64,000 nt of DNA from Lineus longissimus (GCF_910592395.1 NC_088312.1:19847292-19911291), one strand, 5' to 3'; positions 49,676 through 62,182 are shown, numbered from the stretch's first letter. The notes: generated from the letters alone by a model not told the origin. Made by a program: numbers and translations.

Positions 49676-49850
49676 ATGGGGAAAAATAGGGTTTTTAAAA
49701 CCAAATAGCCGGGCACCGATCTTCCAAAATTAGCGATGGTTTCAAAACAGTCTCCCAGATATGGGGAAAAATAGGGTTTTTAAAACCAAATAGCCGGGCA
49801 CCGATCTTCCAAAATTAGCGATGGTTTCAAAACAGTCTCCCAGATATGGG
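49676..49850. repeat. 85-bp perfect tandem duplication
   Basis: Two identical copies (49676-49760 and 49761-49845), each atggggaaaaatagggtttt ... aacagtctcccagat, followed by the first six bases of a third. Confidence 0.95.
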
Positions 49851-51107
49851 GCAATCTCTTCATTATTATAATGGGATTTGGAGGCATGTTTACAGATTTT
49901 ACAAGTCCGAGACCTGTAGGACCTAAAACTCGCATAGATCCCCATAGATCACCTCTATTTGTCGAGTTAGTATTACGGATCGCTAGATATTGGATGTTGG
50001 TTCTAAATACAGTAGAATAAAACCATCAGCCGATACCCAGTTTAACGTAAGTTTGCCTACCCAGAGGTGAGATCTTGACTCACAGTTTCGATGCAAGAGG
50101 GACTGCGGTCGCTCAGCAGAGAGATACCGAAAGAACCAACTAAAATACTCGATATGTTTCATGATTTTGTTGCGATAATTTTACAGAGAGGGGGATTAAC
50201 TTGATAGAATATAGAACAACCCAATAGGCCTAATTAGTGGATAGAAGCGCAGGCGGGATATGACCTACCTTGGCTATGAGACCATATCAGGAACGGGGGA
50301 ACATGATTTCCATGCCTGGCTATCGGCAATTTAGCCCTCGGTCTCACATACATGTAGCTGAGGAATAATCGGAAACTATGGATTACCGTAGAAATTACCC
50401 GCGTCCCTGATATGCGTCCATTGCCTAGGATGGTCGAAGAGAAAAAGCCACGTTTCCAAGTTTGTGGCCCATATGTTACCCATCGGGAGTCAAACGTGTC
50501 ATCAGATCATCGGAAAGGACCAATCACAAAAATGCTAGCATGGGATGATACACTCGTGATCGACACAATATGTTGTCGTTTAATGCAGTAATCGCAGGTT
50601 TGCCAACATTGACTGACACCAGATTGGCTCACGTAAATATCTAACCACATGTCTGATCCAAAAGGGTATGCTTTAGGGCCTAGAATGGATAGGTCCAATA
50701 ATATAACAAACAGTGTTCTGGACACTGTTACATAGCGCCCCTGTAAGATCATGCATTTTCGGACACTAGAACGAAATCTTCCTGCGGATATCGCGGTTTC
50801 GGTGATGATTAAAGGAGAAATTGACTGTTCTTAGAGTTGTATGGGACAGAAATGAGTTCATACATGAATATACTTATTATGATATGGGCGGGCTTCTTAG
50901 TCAAAACAATAACAAACTCAACTGCATCTCTACCGTGTATCGCGTAGTGCATTGCCTAGTGTATTTCGTAGTGTATTTTAGCGGAGACGAGCGAGTTTAC
51001 GAGCGAGTACGAGTGACCACTTGGGAAATCCCCGCACTGTTGATGACGTAAAGCGCAAAAAGTGAATCACCTCGTACTGTGAGTCGGAGTCGGGCGTCTG
51101 CTATTGC

Positions 51108-51475
51108 CTTGTCCAAATTATTCGCCGAAATTCACCGGCGAATTTCTGGCGAATTTACGGCGAATTTACGGCGAATTTTTACAAGTTCGCCAAAATTCGC
51201 CAAAACCTCCTCAAAAATCGTCAAAAATTCGCCGGAAAGTTCGACAGAAATCGCCTAGAATTCGCCATAAAATCGCCATAAATTCGCCGAGAATTCGCCA
51301 TAAAATCGCCACAAATTCGCCGGAAAATCGCCACAAATTCGCCAAAATTTCGCCGAGAAATCGCCGCTGGTATTTCAATGAACTTCGCCGAAATTCGCCG
51401 ATCGAAATATATCTGGCTCAAATTCGCCACAAATCGCTACAATCTGGCGAAAATCACCTCCTCGCCGGTTCCTCA
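51108..51475. repeat. TTCGCC-rich repeat block, left
   Basis: A 360-base block built from aattcgcc and ataaaatcgcc words every 10-14 bases. The first 60 bases are in the opposite sense (ggcgaatttacggcgaattt), then the sense flips to ttcgcc. It translates to GEFxANFRRI-like repeats in several frames but shows no gene structure. Confidence 0.9.
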
Positions 51476-51956
51476 TTGCAATGTCGTAAAAATAGAAGAT
51501 CTGTAGCTACCTTGTGTTGGATTATAAAAAATATTGGCCAAAAATAGTACATCCACTGTCAATGTAGAACTGACTGTTCAGTGCACGTCTACAGAGCAAA
51601 AACATTATAATTATTACTATAGTCCAGGTCACCTCGACCGCCGTGGCTGCGTCGATTCACTAGGAATAAAGCCCAATGTACAGCCAATGTACAGAGCACT
51701 GAGAAATACTGAACGCTCCGGTATTCAGTAGGCACGAGGATACCTGGGAATCCCCAGCCCAATACCATTAGTCCCCACGGTGGCGCTGAAGTCGCTGCCT
51801 TGGGATCTCACTTATGTTCATTTATCTGGTCGCGCCGTGTATCGTAGGATAGGAATCACCATTACAGAAATCTCTCTGTTCTCCATTGGACGTACAATGA
51901 GGAGGATGACGATACAAAGAACAGGGTGAGCTGCGACTGCTTTCTGGTAAAAAAAT

Positions 51957-52332
51957 GCGCCCAAAAATACGGAAATTCGCCAGATTTCGGCGATTTTCAC
52001 TTCGCCTCTCCTCGTCGAAATTTGCCTGGTATAAATTTCGCCAACGTTCAATGATAAAAACTCGTCGAAACATCGTCGGGAATTCGCCGAAAGTTCGCCT
52101 GAAATTCGCCTGCAATTCGCCTGAAATTCGCCATAAAATCGCCGCTAATTCGCCTAAAATTCGCCGATAATTCGCCATAAATTCGCCGAAATTCGCCTTC
52201 AAAATCGCCCAAACTTCGCCAAACATCGTCAGAACTTCGCCAAAATTCGCCGGAGACTTTCGGCGAATTTAAGGCGAATTTGTGGCGTTTTTGGGGCGAA
52301 TTACGGCGAATTTCGGCGAATACTTTGGCCAC
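51957..52332. repeat. TTCGCC-rich repeat block, right
   Basis: Same word set as the left block, ttcgcc sense first, flipping to ggcgaat for the last 80 bases. Its right end, cggcgaatactttgg, is the near reverse complement of the left block's beginning, ccaaattattcgccg. Confidence 0.9.
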
Positions 52333-52543
52333 GCCAAACGTCTTTTTTATTCGTGGAAATTAATCTGCTCTGTAAATTTTATTTTACACAGGAAGAATCC
52401 ATACTAGGTATTGCAATATTTCATGTCTATTGGTGTTTTTGTGTACAGGAGCGCACCTGACAGTGGGACGTGGAGATCTGTTCAGTGCTGGTGCTGTCAG
52501 TAGACTGAATCTGATTGGCCATAGCGATCACTAATATGGGACG

Positions 52544-52690
52544 TGATATGACGTCGCCGCGGTATCCTCCTTGGAATGCCACACCACAATTCCGGTTTAT
52601 GCCGTGGCATAATTATGAATTCTGCCGCGGCATAATTCACGAGATCCGATGTTTTGATTGGTTGATTTATGGGGCACACCGCGCCAAGTT
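52544..52690 (-). repeat. Permuted inverted repeat, right member
   Basis: Reverse complement of the modules at 49377-49500 in a different order, about 90% alike by eye. It contains gacgtcgccgcggtatcctc, tggaatgccacaccacaatt and ccggtttatgccgtggcata. Confidence 0.8.
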
Positions 52691-54763
52691 GTCTATTATA
52701 CACCTAGGCCTTATGGTGGAGGGACAAAGGAGATTGTCATGGTTGACCAACACACTTGAAGGCCTTTAATGACGGACAGTTTATAGTTCCTATGCAAGCC
52801 ACCAATTTTGGGAAGTATGTATACACGTACCATCCATCTCTTTGGGTGATATGAATAAAGACTAGCAGACGCTTTTATCTTAAATTCGATTTACAATCAC
52901 AATAGGCCTTTCTGTATAAAGTTGAAGTCAAAGCATTTGCTAGACTTTTCATATCAGCCATCGTATGGGAATCTCAGCTGGTCTGTAAGTACCGACAATT
53001 ATGGTTTGGCCCCTGCAGCGGTGACGACCTTGTTATGCAATAGTGGATCAATAATAGCCTGCTATTCATGCGTTGACAAAACCAGGCACAAATCATTGTG
53101 TGCATGCAAACGAATACATGGCTACCGGGATTATAGGCTATGCAGTGTTTGTAAAAAGGGACGTTAAAATTAGCATTCACAGGAATTATCAAACCCCGTT
53201 TCAGTTTTACTTTTTTTTCTGACGTGTGTGAGTTTCGCGGTGAGTATTTTATACTTAGCTTGCCTTCGTTTATTAACTGTGTGATTTAGCTGCTGTGACA
53301 TAGTTTTAGAGACCTCAGTGATGTTCGTGAAATGATCCTATTGATCACGTGGGCCAGTCATGCCAGTGTTTTCGTGTTCGATTTGGCACTAACCCCGCAT
53401 AAACCCGGCTACAATGGTCAGTCATCAGCTGGTCTGAGAGCGTCCCATTCTGTGACACAGGAACAGCCGTGAGTCTATTTCGATTATCAAGTAGGCGTGT
53501 CCGTCACATTAGGTCAAAAAAACCCATGCGACTGGGAAATATTTACGTGCATTTTTAGGTACTCTTAAGCCAGCTTATCATATTTCCTCTTTTCTGTATT
53601 ACCAATGAGGAGGTTCTATTTTAGCACGACTGTTGACTTATCAGATCATTTGGATCTGATATATCATGGCGATTCATGATAAAGTCAGTTTAGTTTGAGT
53701 TTTGTCCAGTCTTTCTAGCTGCGCCTTGACCTAAAATCCACTTCTGAACGGCTTCTGAACGGCTTCTGAACAGCTGCCTACCTCGTTGGAGTATAGCAAT
53801 ACAGCAGTCGAGAGGGGGAGTATATTTAAAACCACTGATTACGTTAGGATGCACAATCAGCCAATCATGACTGTTATCACTATTTGTCAAATTTCTCAAA
53901 CCGTGACATGGTTTTAATCTCATTTCTTCATTATCACTTCACGGTACTCCTGCAAGATAAAAATGGCCCTGAAGCCACATAACAAACAGTCTAAACACAT
54001 TATTCATGTAGGCCTTGTTTGACACACACCCTGGAGCAATTTCCAAAATTCAGCCCATCTCATAATATGGTGTCGCTGTCGTTGGTTTGCATTGTCTGGC
54101 TTAAATAAATATTAATGTTTAGGATAATTCGATTTGGGGCAAAACATGTCCTCAGTTTGATGAGCCGAAATGGAAATACGAGACAGAATTATTCGAAATG
54201 CTGTGAATAATTATTTTCGCTGATTTTCCTCCCAGTACATGCCATTTCATTTTGAACGTTTGGCGAGTTAGGTAAATCTTGGTTCGTCTCGTGCCCCAAT
54301 GACAATGACCGGAAACATCCTTTCCACAAACTGTACAGGTAGGATGATCAGTAGGCCTTATTTACACGACTAAGGGTACTTTCCCTCTTCGGTCACCACA
54401 ACGAGAAAACTACAGTCGGTCCATTTAAGTATTTGGTAATTCCAATTGTCCGCTATAGCGTGGGCGAAATAAGGTGGAAGTATCATCAAAAGACGCCAAC
54501 CACACCAGTGGGTAATTTCTGATCACTAAAAAAGCCACTGGGCTCGACATCAGTTGTTTTTCGCGGCGCGCCGACTGCAGTGGGAAGAAGGACGCCAACA
54601 TACCCGGGTGCAAGGCACCACATGTTTGAGTCGATTATTGCAATTGTACCTTGTTGATAATTCCAATCAATACCTCTCTTTTTTCCAGTTCTTCACAAAC
54701 CACATCTGCAGACAACTTATGTTAGACTGACCACCTGCCCACACCTCATGCTGCCCATCAAAA

Positions 54764-54771
54764 ATATATAA
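54764..54771 (+). promoter_or_regulatory. TATA box of the glycosyltransferase gene
   Basis: atatataa ends 37 bases before the start codon at 54808, so a very short 5' leader is expected if it is used. Confidence 0.5.
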
Positions 54772-54807
54772 GGCTCACTTGTATATTCTTGTGCCTATAC
54801 CATCAGC

Positions 54808-57800
54808 ATGAACTGCCGACGACAATGTTCGTTGCTGCTGACCAGCCGCTCTGCGGTCATTAAAGTCATCGTGTACGCTGCTGTAATCGTGATATTCATG
54901 GAACTGCTGAGTTCGGTGCTCACAGAGAAAAACAATGTCTTACGCTCAGTTGATAAGTTAGACAGTAATAAACAATTGGCACCTCTGGTAAGTTTGGTGG
55001 ACCGTGTGTCAAATTCTAATCTAGTCCTTCCCGGTGGTGCTGCTGATGACAATAACAAAGTTACCGCTGCTGGTCCAATTAAAAAGAACGTTGATCCTGC
55101 TGTTCCAGAGAGGAAACTAAAGTTTTCTCCATTCTGCCCAAAACTGTTTGCTAATGATAAAAGTGCAATAGAGGCCGCGCATAAATATATGGCAGCTAAC
55201 CCTCGGACTCATTTAACTCCGGCTAATTACTCCGCCATGGCGAAAGAGTGCGGTAAATTTATCCACGACCGAGGCTACATTACGTCGCCACTCTCACAAG
55301 AAGAAGCCGACTTCCCAATCGCGTTTGGAATTGTCATATTCAAAGACATTGAACAGGTTGAACGGCTTCTGAGGGCTATCTACCAGCCTCAGCATCTTTA
55401 TTGTATCCACGTGGACGTCAAGTCGCCATCAGACTACTACGCGGCCGTCAAGAGCATCGCAGACTGCTTTCCCAATGTGTTTATGTCGTCTAAACGGGAA
55501 AGCGTGCGCTGGGGCACGTGGAGCGTCCTCCAGGCGGATCTCAACTGCATCGAAGACTTGTACCGCCACAAGCAGAAGTGGAAGTACCTGATCAATCTTA
55601 CAGGTCAAGAAATGCCTATGGTCAGCAACCGGCAGCTGGTTAGGGTGCTCAAGGCTTACAATGGCGCCAACGACATTGAGGGTACTTTCAAAAGGTAAAC
55701 GTTATCGTGGTTCATGTATATTTTAAGTGATTGAAATGAGTTTTGGCAAACTCAAATATGAACCCCTTACAGGTTTTCAAGTAAATATTTTGAGAGAAAA
55801 AACTTAAGAAAAAGTGGTTTTGTAAATCTCTGATCTCCCGGCAGGCCTGCGTATGCTTGCTCAAATCTGATGTTTGCAATTGGATATATGAATACCAGCC
55901 CCGCTATCGTCAGCGTTCAAGCGCCATAGCTCTTCTAAGACTGGATAGCAATGGTAAAATAAGCAACCCAATTAAAAGTGTTTTACCTAACCTCAGGATG
56001 GAGATTTTAATATGAATCTCGAAAAATCTTTCATCACTGTAAAGGACTTTCACTCATGGTTCAAAGATCATTTTCTACTTTCTAGAAAAAATAAAGAGAG
56101 AACCACATTTGTCTACAAGAATGACCAGAAGACAAAGGACCTGTTATCACCCCCTCCCTACAATATTACACCGATGAAAGGATCGCTGCATATCGTCGCG
56201 TCACGTGGTTACATCGACTTTATCCTGCACAGTATGATCGCCAAGGCGTTTACTGAGTGGCTGAGAGATACGGGTATCCCAGACGAGACTTTCTTTTCAA
56301 CTATGAACCACAACCCACATCTGGGTGTGCCTGGTTCTTATAAAGGTCAGTATGATACTCTAGAGACTCACCGATCTAAGACACTTTCTGAATATGCAAC
56401 CCAAGCCACGTAGATATCATTGTCGTTCGATGCCATTCAACATTGTACAATTGGGATGGACTATGGGTGGACGACACCAGCTTGTCTACTGGTTTTGCCA
56501 TTCGCCTTTGCATCAATTTCATGAGGGGTCGGAAAGGGGTCGGAAGGCAGCGCAATAAGGATTTTAGTTTATTATCAATACGATGTCTACCCGATGATTA
56601 AAGTACATTATAGTGGTTTGGTCACAAGTGATCAGTTCATTCCCAATGCCAACCACCGTCAATCAATTGACCACAACCTAAAGACCTACAAGTTTGAGCC
56701 AATCAGTATGAGGGACCTTGAACGAATTTCGTGTGCAGGTTATTTTCGCAAATTTCAAGAGTATGATTCGCGAAAATCGCTTGCTTTTTGCCACACCCAG
56801 ACGAATGGCTATCAAGCAGACGTCATCTAATTCATCCGTAGCGACAGGTAGAAACAAAATGGCTGTCATGATGACTTGATTTCCAAATAATTTCAAAACA
56901 GTGCCTTGGTATTTTTCCATCCTCGGATATTTCAAACGTTTACTTGACACCTGTTTTGATGAACATATCCCTTAATATCATTTCGTTCATTAAAGGCATC
57001 CAGTAGAACGACTCTTTTGTCTATTTTTCTAAATGGGCATTACAATGAAGAGAATTAAATGTCGGCATATTTATACCCGTCATGCTTGGGGTGTAGGATT
57101 GATGTGCCAGGTCAAACATGTCAAAGAAATCAATAGATGAGATATTATCATAACCTTTAATGTTTATCTGACGACTACAACGAGACTTCGAAGAGAGTTC
57201 TTTCAGTATTTAAATTTGTTTTCCTTTATAAAGCAGCATTTCAAACGTCTGTAAAATAGGTCACATCGCGGTGATCTATTGAGGCGATGCCAAAGGTTCC
57301 CAACCCGTTCAAACACAAAAATTATTCTGTTCGTCGTGATATCGTTTCTACTGAACGTTCATGCTGAAACTTTTGTTGAAGTTAAGGTCGGGGTTCACAC
57401 ACACCCAGCACTATCTTCGGAACCAATACCTCCTGTACACCATTTACTAGCCTATCATATATCATCGATCCGCTACGCTGTACATCCAGCCAATGTTCTA
57501 CTTCGAAAAAAGCCAGGAATTCCAGCCCAAACGCATTTAAGCTTAAGCCTTGATGAAAAACAGGAAAGGCCCACGGTGAAAAAAAATAGTTTGACGTCAC
57601 AAGGCTTGCCAACCAATCGGGCCATTGTTTCGTCAACCAATTATTTTCGCAACAGGCACCTCGCACTTCGTCCCTTTTGGGGACGAAGTATTGGTCAAAC
57701 CGCCGAGTGGGCTCCTTATTCCCGATTTTAGTTTGTAATAACAACACTAGATGGCAATATTTTACACCAATGAGGACCATGATGGGGAACACCTGCATGC

Positions 57801-59320
57801 CGCTAGAGCTTGAATGAATTAGGTAGGCCTACTCGACTCAAACATTTCAATGCAGTTTCGGCTTACACTTGACAGTCATGGTCGGTCAGTCATCGATAGG
57901 CGCATTGATTTGGTTTGCATTTGACTACAGGGGACGACAGAATATTCGTACAGGTATGGACAGTGGCGGGAATGAAGTGAATTAACTGGTGGTTGGCGCG
58001 CGATATTTTCATATTTTTGATACAATTTTTCTTTTATTGGGCGGTAATTTGCAATATTCCGAAAATTGTAAATTGAGGCCTTTTAGGACATCAATTTTTT
58101 CATACACTTATAATGGAATCATTTTTGTAAAAATAAAACCCCAATCGTTGGCACCTGCACACACAATGCCCCGATGTGAGAGTACAAATCTGAAACAGAT
58201 GATGATGTCGCATCCTTAAAGTTTGCAGATTAGACATTTAAATCTGTTCTGATCAGACAAAATATTATTCGTTTTGCAAAATATGAAGTTAAAGGCTCGA
58301 ACTAACACATATATTGAAATGAATCAGGTGACCTTTTGTACTCAATATGTTATAACTCACACAACGTAGTGAGTGTAATGGTTACGTATGTATAAAGTGT
58401 ATCATTGAAGAAATAATTCATTCCAATCTACAAGTATATCAATCACATCATTTATTTAAAAATCGTCCCCGCCCCGATAGAGATAGTGATTTGACGGACT
58501 GATTTGGAAATTCATTCCAACCATGCAACTGTTTCAGAAATGAGAAAAAGCTCCTGGGTGTCATGACATGCATTCAATTATTATTTCACCACAAAGAGCT
58601 GCTTCTGTCCGCAGATATGAGATAGCTACCGGGGCGAGGACTATTTCTTTATGGGGCCTTATTGTTCAGCGTCTCCAAGGAATTCTATTTTTAGAGTCCA
58701 ATGGGGGGGGGGGGTTGGGAGGGGCCTTCCCCCCAATGTACTGACTAAAACCTGTCACTTTCAGAGAACGGGGGAGGGGGTTTGGGGGACTCATCCCCCA
58801 ATGTACTGGCTAAATATGTCAGAAGGACGGGGGTTTAGGGGGCTCCCCCATGTCAAACAGTTGTGTGAGTTCACTAGAGCTTGCTCTTTACATATTAGAT
58901 CTTTTTGTTGTGAGCGTACACTGGACGTGTCATTAGTGAACACTAGTAAACCGTTGACGTCGTCGTTATCTTCTTCTCGTTCCAGGTGAGCCGGAGACAC
59001 ATCCAGTTAATAAGCCCTTCATGACCCGTTACAAGAACTGGGGCATCTGGCCATTTGACTACGGTCAGTGTTACGGAAAGCGAGTGCGGCTGGTCTGTGT
59101 AAATGGAATCGGAGATCTATGGTTTTTAAAACCCAGGAAAGAACTTTTTATCAACAAGTTTCATTTGGACTATCAGTATCTTGCACTTGACTGTTGGGAA
59201 CAGTTACAGTACAATAGGACGGTGGAATCCTCTGACCCCGGGTTTCAGTTCGACGACAGCTATTACAGGGGCTTGTCATTTGTGAAAGATAAAGTTGTTA
59301 ATCCTGCCTATACCTTGTAA
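54808..59320 (+). CDS. Family-14 beta-1,6-N-acetylglucosaminyltransferase, core-2 (GCNT) type (3 exons)
   Basis: Exons 54808-55694, 56086-56345 and 58986-59320 join in phases 2 and 1 to give 493 aa. A type II signal anchor lies at residues about 15-38 (VIKVIVYAAVIVIFMELLSS), then a stem and the GT14 domain: FPIAFGIVIFKDIEQVERLL, HLYCIHVDVKS, SVRWGTWSVLQADLNC, WKYLINLTGQEMPM, EGTFKR/KNKERT, PPPYNITPMKGSLHIVASRG, IPDETFFSTM (the DE pair holds the catalytic Glu), GVPGSYKG/EPETHPV, RYKNWGIWPFD and FINKFHLDYQ. It should add GlcNAc in beta-1,6 linkage to mucin-type O-glycans in the Golgi. The exon 2 acceptor is ttttctactttctag at 56085: only this keeps the frame and restores the family's GTFKR-x-NKERT run. 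The earlier acceptor at 55996 would hit a stop. Which of core 2, core 4 or I-branching is made cannot be told. Confidence 0.9.
57727..57850 (+). repeat. Direct repeat flanking glycosyltransferase exon 3, left copy
   Basis: tttagtttgtaataacaaca, ctagatggcaatatt, caccaatgaggaccatgatg and gggaacacctgcatgcc recur at 59411-59522 in the same order, about 90% alike. Confidence 0.85.
57845..58165 (+). repeat. Dispersed repeat family 5, copy 2
   Basis: Partner of 44303-44692, in intron 2 of the glycosyltransferase gene, same orientation. Confidence 0.8.
58690..58850. repeat. G-rich degenerate tandem repeat
   Basis: Two to three imperfect units of about 70 bases share ccccaatgtactg-ctaaa, gtca and acgggggagggggttt. 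The block begins with a run of about ten G and lies 140 bases before exon 3 of the glycosyltransferase. Confidence 0.75.
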
Positions 59321-59410
59321 CCGAGGCTGATCATATTAATACACTCTTTTCTAAAGGTCCCTTAGGTTTTGATTGCTATGTAAACAATTAAGGGGAACTT
59401 ATCCCTGCGT

Positions 59411-59522
59411 TTTTAGTTTGTCATAACAATACTAGATGGCAATACTTACACCAATGAGGACCATGATGGGGAACACCTGCATGCCACTCGGGTTGGCCTA
59501 CATACTTCATTAAAACATTTCA
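59411..59522 (+). repeat. Direct repeat flanking glycosyltransferase exon 3, right copy
   Basis: Right partner of 57727-57850, beginning 91 bases after the stop codon. Confidence 0.85.
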
Positions 59523-60780
59523 AAACGCAAAAGGCCAGTTTGGGACAAATGGAAATTATATTTACACACCAAAGGATCTCTTTCCGGGCAACGTGGCTGT
59601 GGTTCTCGGTGGCAGGATTTGGATGCACTAAAAAAATCAAAGGGTTTACAAAATGAAAACAAAACAAACCAGAAGATAGAGCTTATTAAAATGTCAAGTT
59701 GTGGTAAATACATGGCTGGGATGGATCAAAGTGGAATTAATTCTCAATCTGTGGTTGATTATAAATCTCCAAAGTGAGGCCATCACAGAAATATGCTTTT
59801 TGACAAGATATTTAAGAAAATGTGGTCTCACTGGTCAGTTTAGAACTCGTCTTTGATAGGGTGAGTGACGATTTGACGGATATAGGCTATGATGTACAGA
59901 AGTTATTTTTTTCTCAGGCATTTGGTATTGGAATATTGTAAAATGTTATTTTGATATCAAATTTGGTGAGGATTAGAGTACTTTAAAGCCAAGGAACAGC
60001 AATGTACATGTAATGTACATAGAGTCTATTACAAGGCTCTGGCCTTAAGATGTTGAGTTTTTAATTAGTTTTTCATTAAAGGAGTAATCGACTTTTTAAA
60101 TCAGTATGTTGTTGTTCTTATGTTTCATAGGTAAACATTTTTTTAAAGTGCTAATTTTGCTTCAGCTCTTAGATAGTAGAAAACGCGTTATTATTTTTTT
60201 TAGCACGCGCAACTTACGGCGCGAAATGTCTTTGCACGACGGGTTCGCCCGCGTCTTTACAAGTACGTCGCCCCGCTATAGCGACGCAACGTCATTTCCA
60301 TTTAAAGGAATGGGAGGCTTTTTATTGCAGTATGTTGGTTCTTCCTCTGGTTCATCAGTAAACTATTTTTCGAATCGTGTTTGATGCTTTTCCAATTTTG
60401 TTTCAGCTCTTAGATAGTAGAAAAACGCAACGATCACCATGCATCATGTATATATGATAACGGTGATCGTCCCGCATAAGTAAATACTTTTAACGCCATT
60501 ATCCCCACCGCCTGACACTTAATCTATGTTGGAAGTCATCAGCAACAAGTACGTCATCGTCCCCACCGCCTGACGCCGAAAGTTAATCAGCAAAAAATAT
60601 TAAACGACACTACTCTGGTACTTGTTTTAGGGATGCCGGTGTTAAAATAAGCCTGTGTCCCGGATTGTTTTCTTCAATTCACACTAATCCAATTACCATT
60701 TCGATCTTGTGTGGACTTGTCTCTTGACGGTGAGCAACTTCAATACTTCGTTAGAATAAAGGAGTGCATAGCAACCACCA
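59523..60780. other. Intergenic region with a partial duplication
   Basis: No gene seen. Segments 60100-60187 and 60328-60429 are related (cagtatgttg start, cagctcttagatagtagaaa end) and flank a GC-rich core with gcgcgaaatg and gacgcaacgtc. AATAAA at 60755 is distant from the glycosyltransferase stop. Confidence 0.45.
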
Positions 60781-60986
60781 CTAGGCCGGTGTGGAATGCC
60801 AATTGTCTCTCTGGGACAGAGATGGCGGCGAAAATTTTAATCGAAATTTAATTTGATTATCAACAACGATGTAATGAAATTGGAGCTCTACCTGGATTTT
60901 TTTAGATGTAGCTGGTGTATGTATTTCGCCTGAGTCTATTGAGATACAGCGAGATATCTTTGGATTCAGGACGTTTTTCCGTAACC

Positions 60987-61113
60987 ATGACAACAGGTCA
61001 TGTGACGTTAAGGAGATCACGATGGAACTCTCTCATACCTGACTATGATAAGAGAGTCAACCTCGATAGTGTTGAGGAGTATGACACAGACCTGGAGGTG
61101 AGGTCAGAAGAAG
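60987..61113 (+). CDS. Probable first coding exon of an unidentified gene (5' end only)
   Basis: I do not recognise the product. ATG in a fair context (aaccATGa) opens 42 codons (MTTGHVTLRRSRWNSLIPDY, then DKRVNLDSVEEYDTDLEVRS and EE) and ends at a consensus donor agaag/gtaaga in phase 1. A weaker donor, ggag/gtgagg, lies 18 bases earlier. Composition is hydrophilic and charged, with no signal peptide, as in a cytosolic N-terminal tail. Upstream, gacagagATGGCGGCgaaa at 60818-60834 resembles the YY1-like start-site word of housekeeping promoters and could mark the transcription start. No next exon was found before the window ends, so most of the gene would lie outside or behind a long intron. 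Confidence 0.42.
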
Positions 61114-62117
61114 GTAAGAACGTTACATACATGCATAAATAGAACGTTACACAGAAAACTTGGAAATTAGTAAATTTGAAAGTTTTTGATAGGCATCTGA
61201 AAATCACCAAATAGCGTCTCATGTAAGGCGGGCTCCGTTCGTTCCGAAATTTGAAAAGTGAACTTGAATTTTGAAATTCCCCATTCTTTGAATATGTACT
61301 GAATATCAATTAAAGGTCTAATTAAAAAGTATCTACGTTTTGAGGAACTGTACGCGGTGTCGCCTGTTCCCATATCTTCGTACTGAATATCAATTTCAGC
61401 CATGATGTTGTGTATACTGATATTTAAAGTCTATACATGCCACGCTTCAGCGGGTATGCGTGCGTATTGACTGGCCGAGATGCTGGTTTCGCTGCCGTTG
61501 TCGCAGTCATCCGTGGTTTATGGCTATAGTGACCAAATACTTTAGTATCACAAAACATACCCATGGAGGTACATGCATATGATAATATGGTGGTTTCGAA
61601 GTGTTTTTGGTCCATGCATACATGCTTACAACGGACCATTCATAAATTGTGGTACATGCACTGGTATCATGTACATGTATTAAAATATTGCCACAATCGC
61701 CCTCATTGATTGAACTGCACTGAGTGGTCATATTATAGACTTATTTTTCTAAGAGCGCGCCAAATAAAACAATACCACATAAATGCTTCCGATATCATGA
61801 ATTTTGTATCGTATTGTTGCGTCCAAACACCGTCGATACGCTCATAACTCTCCAATAGACCTTTGGTGATTATGTCGATAGCCTCGGCTGATCGGTAAAT
61901 CGCGAAAGAGGATATAAAATATATATGCCAGTTTGGTGAATTGGTTGTGGAAGTAAAAAAAGTTTCAGTTGATTACTTTGCTTATGTTGATTAATTAAAG
62001 TTATAAAACCATCACATAAAGTAAGTTGGTACAATAAGCCCTAGCACAATGGCCTTTCTGTGCATAAATGGGTACTGTCAGCTGCTTTTTGGCTCACCGT
62101 AGGGGAGTCTTTACAAT

Positions 62118-62144
62118 ACCGCTGTGTCCGTCGTCCGTCGTCGT

Positions 62145-62182
<38 letters not shown>

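Larger units (their letters stand above)
46996..54760. other. Intergenic, repeat-dominated region
   Basis: Between the candidate prohormone promoter and the glycosyltransferase I see only the transposase relic and the repeats listed separately. Frames of up to 147 codons at 51.1-52.3 kb are by-products of the TTCGCC repeats. Confidence 0.5.

Noticed and set aside
51104-52332. Overlapping frames of up to 147 codons on both strands
   Set aside because: By-products of TTCGCC tandem words; low-complexity peptide in several frames at once.
57279-57731. 150-codon frame with a hydrophobic segment in glycosyltransferase intron 2
   Set aside because: Starts with TTG, has no ATG near the hydrophobic run, and overlaps a dispersed repeat at its end.
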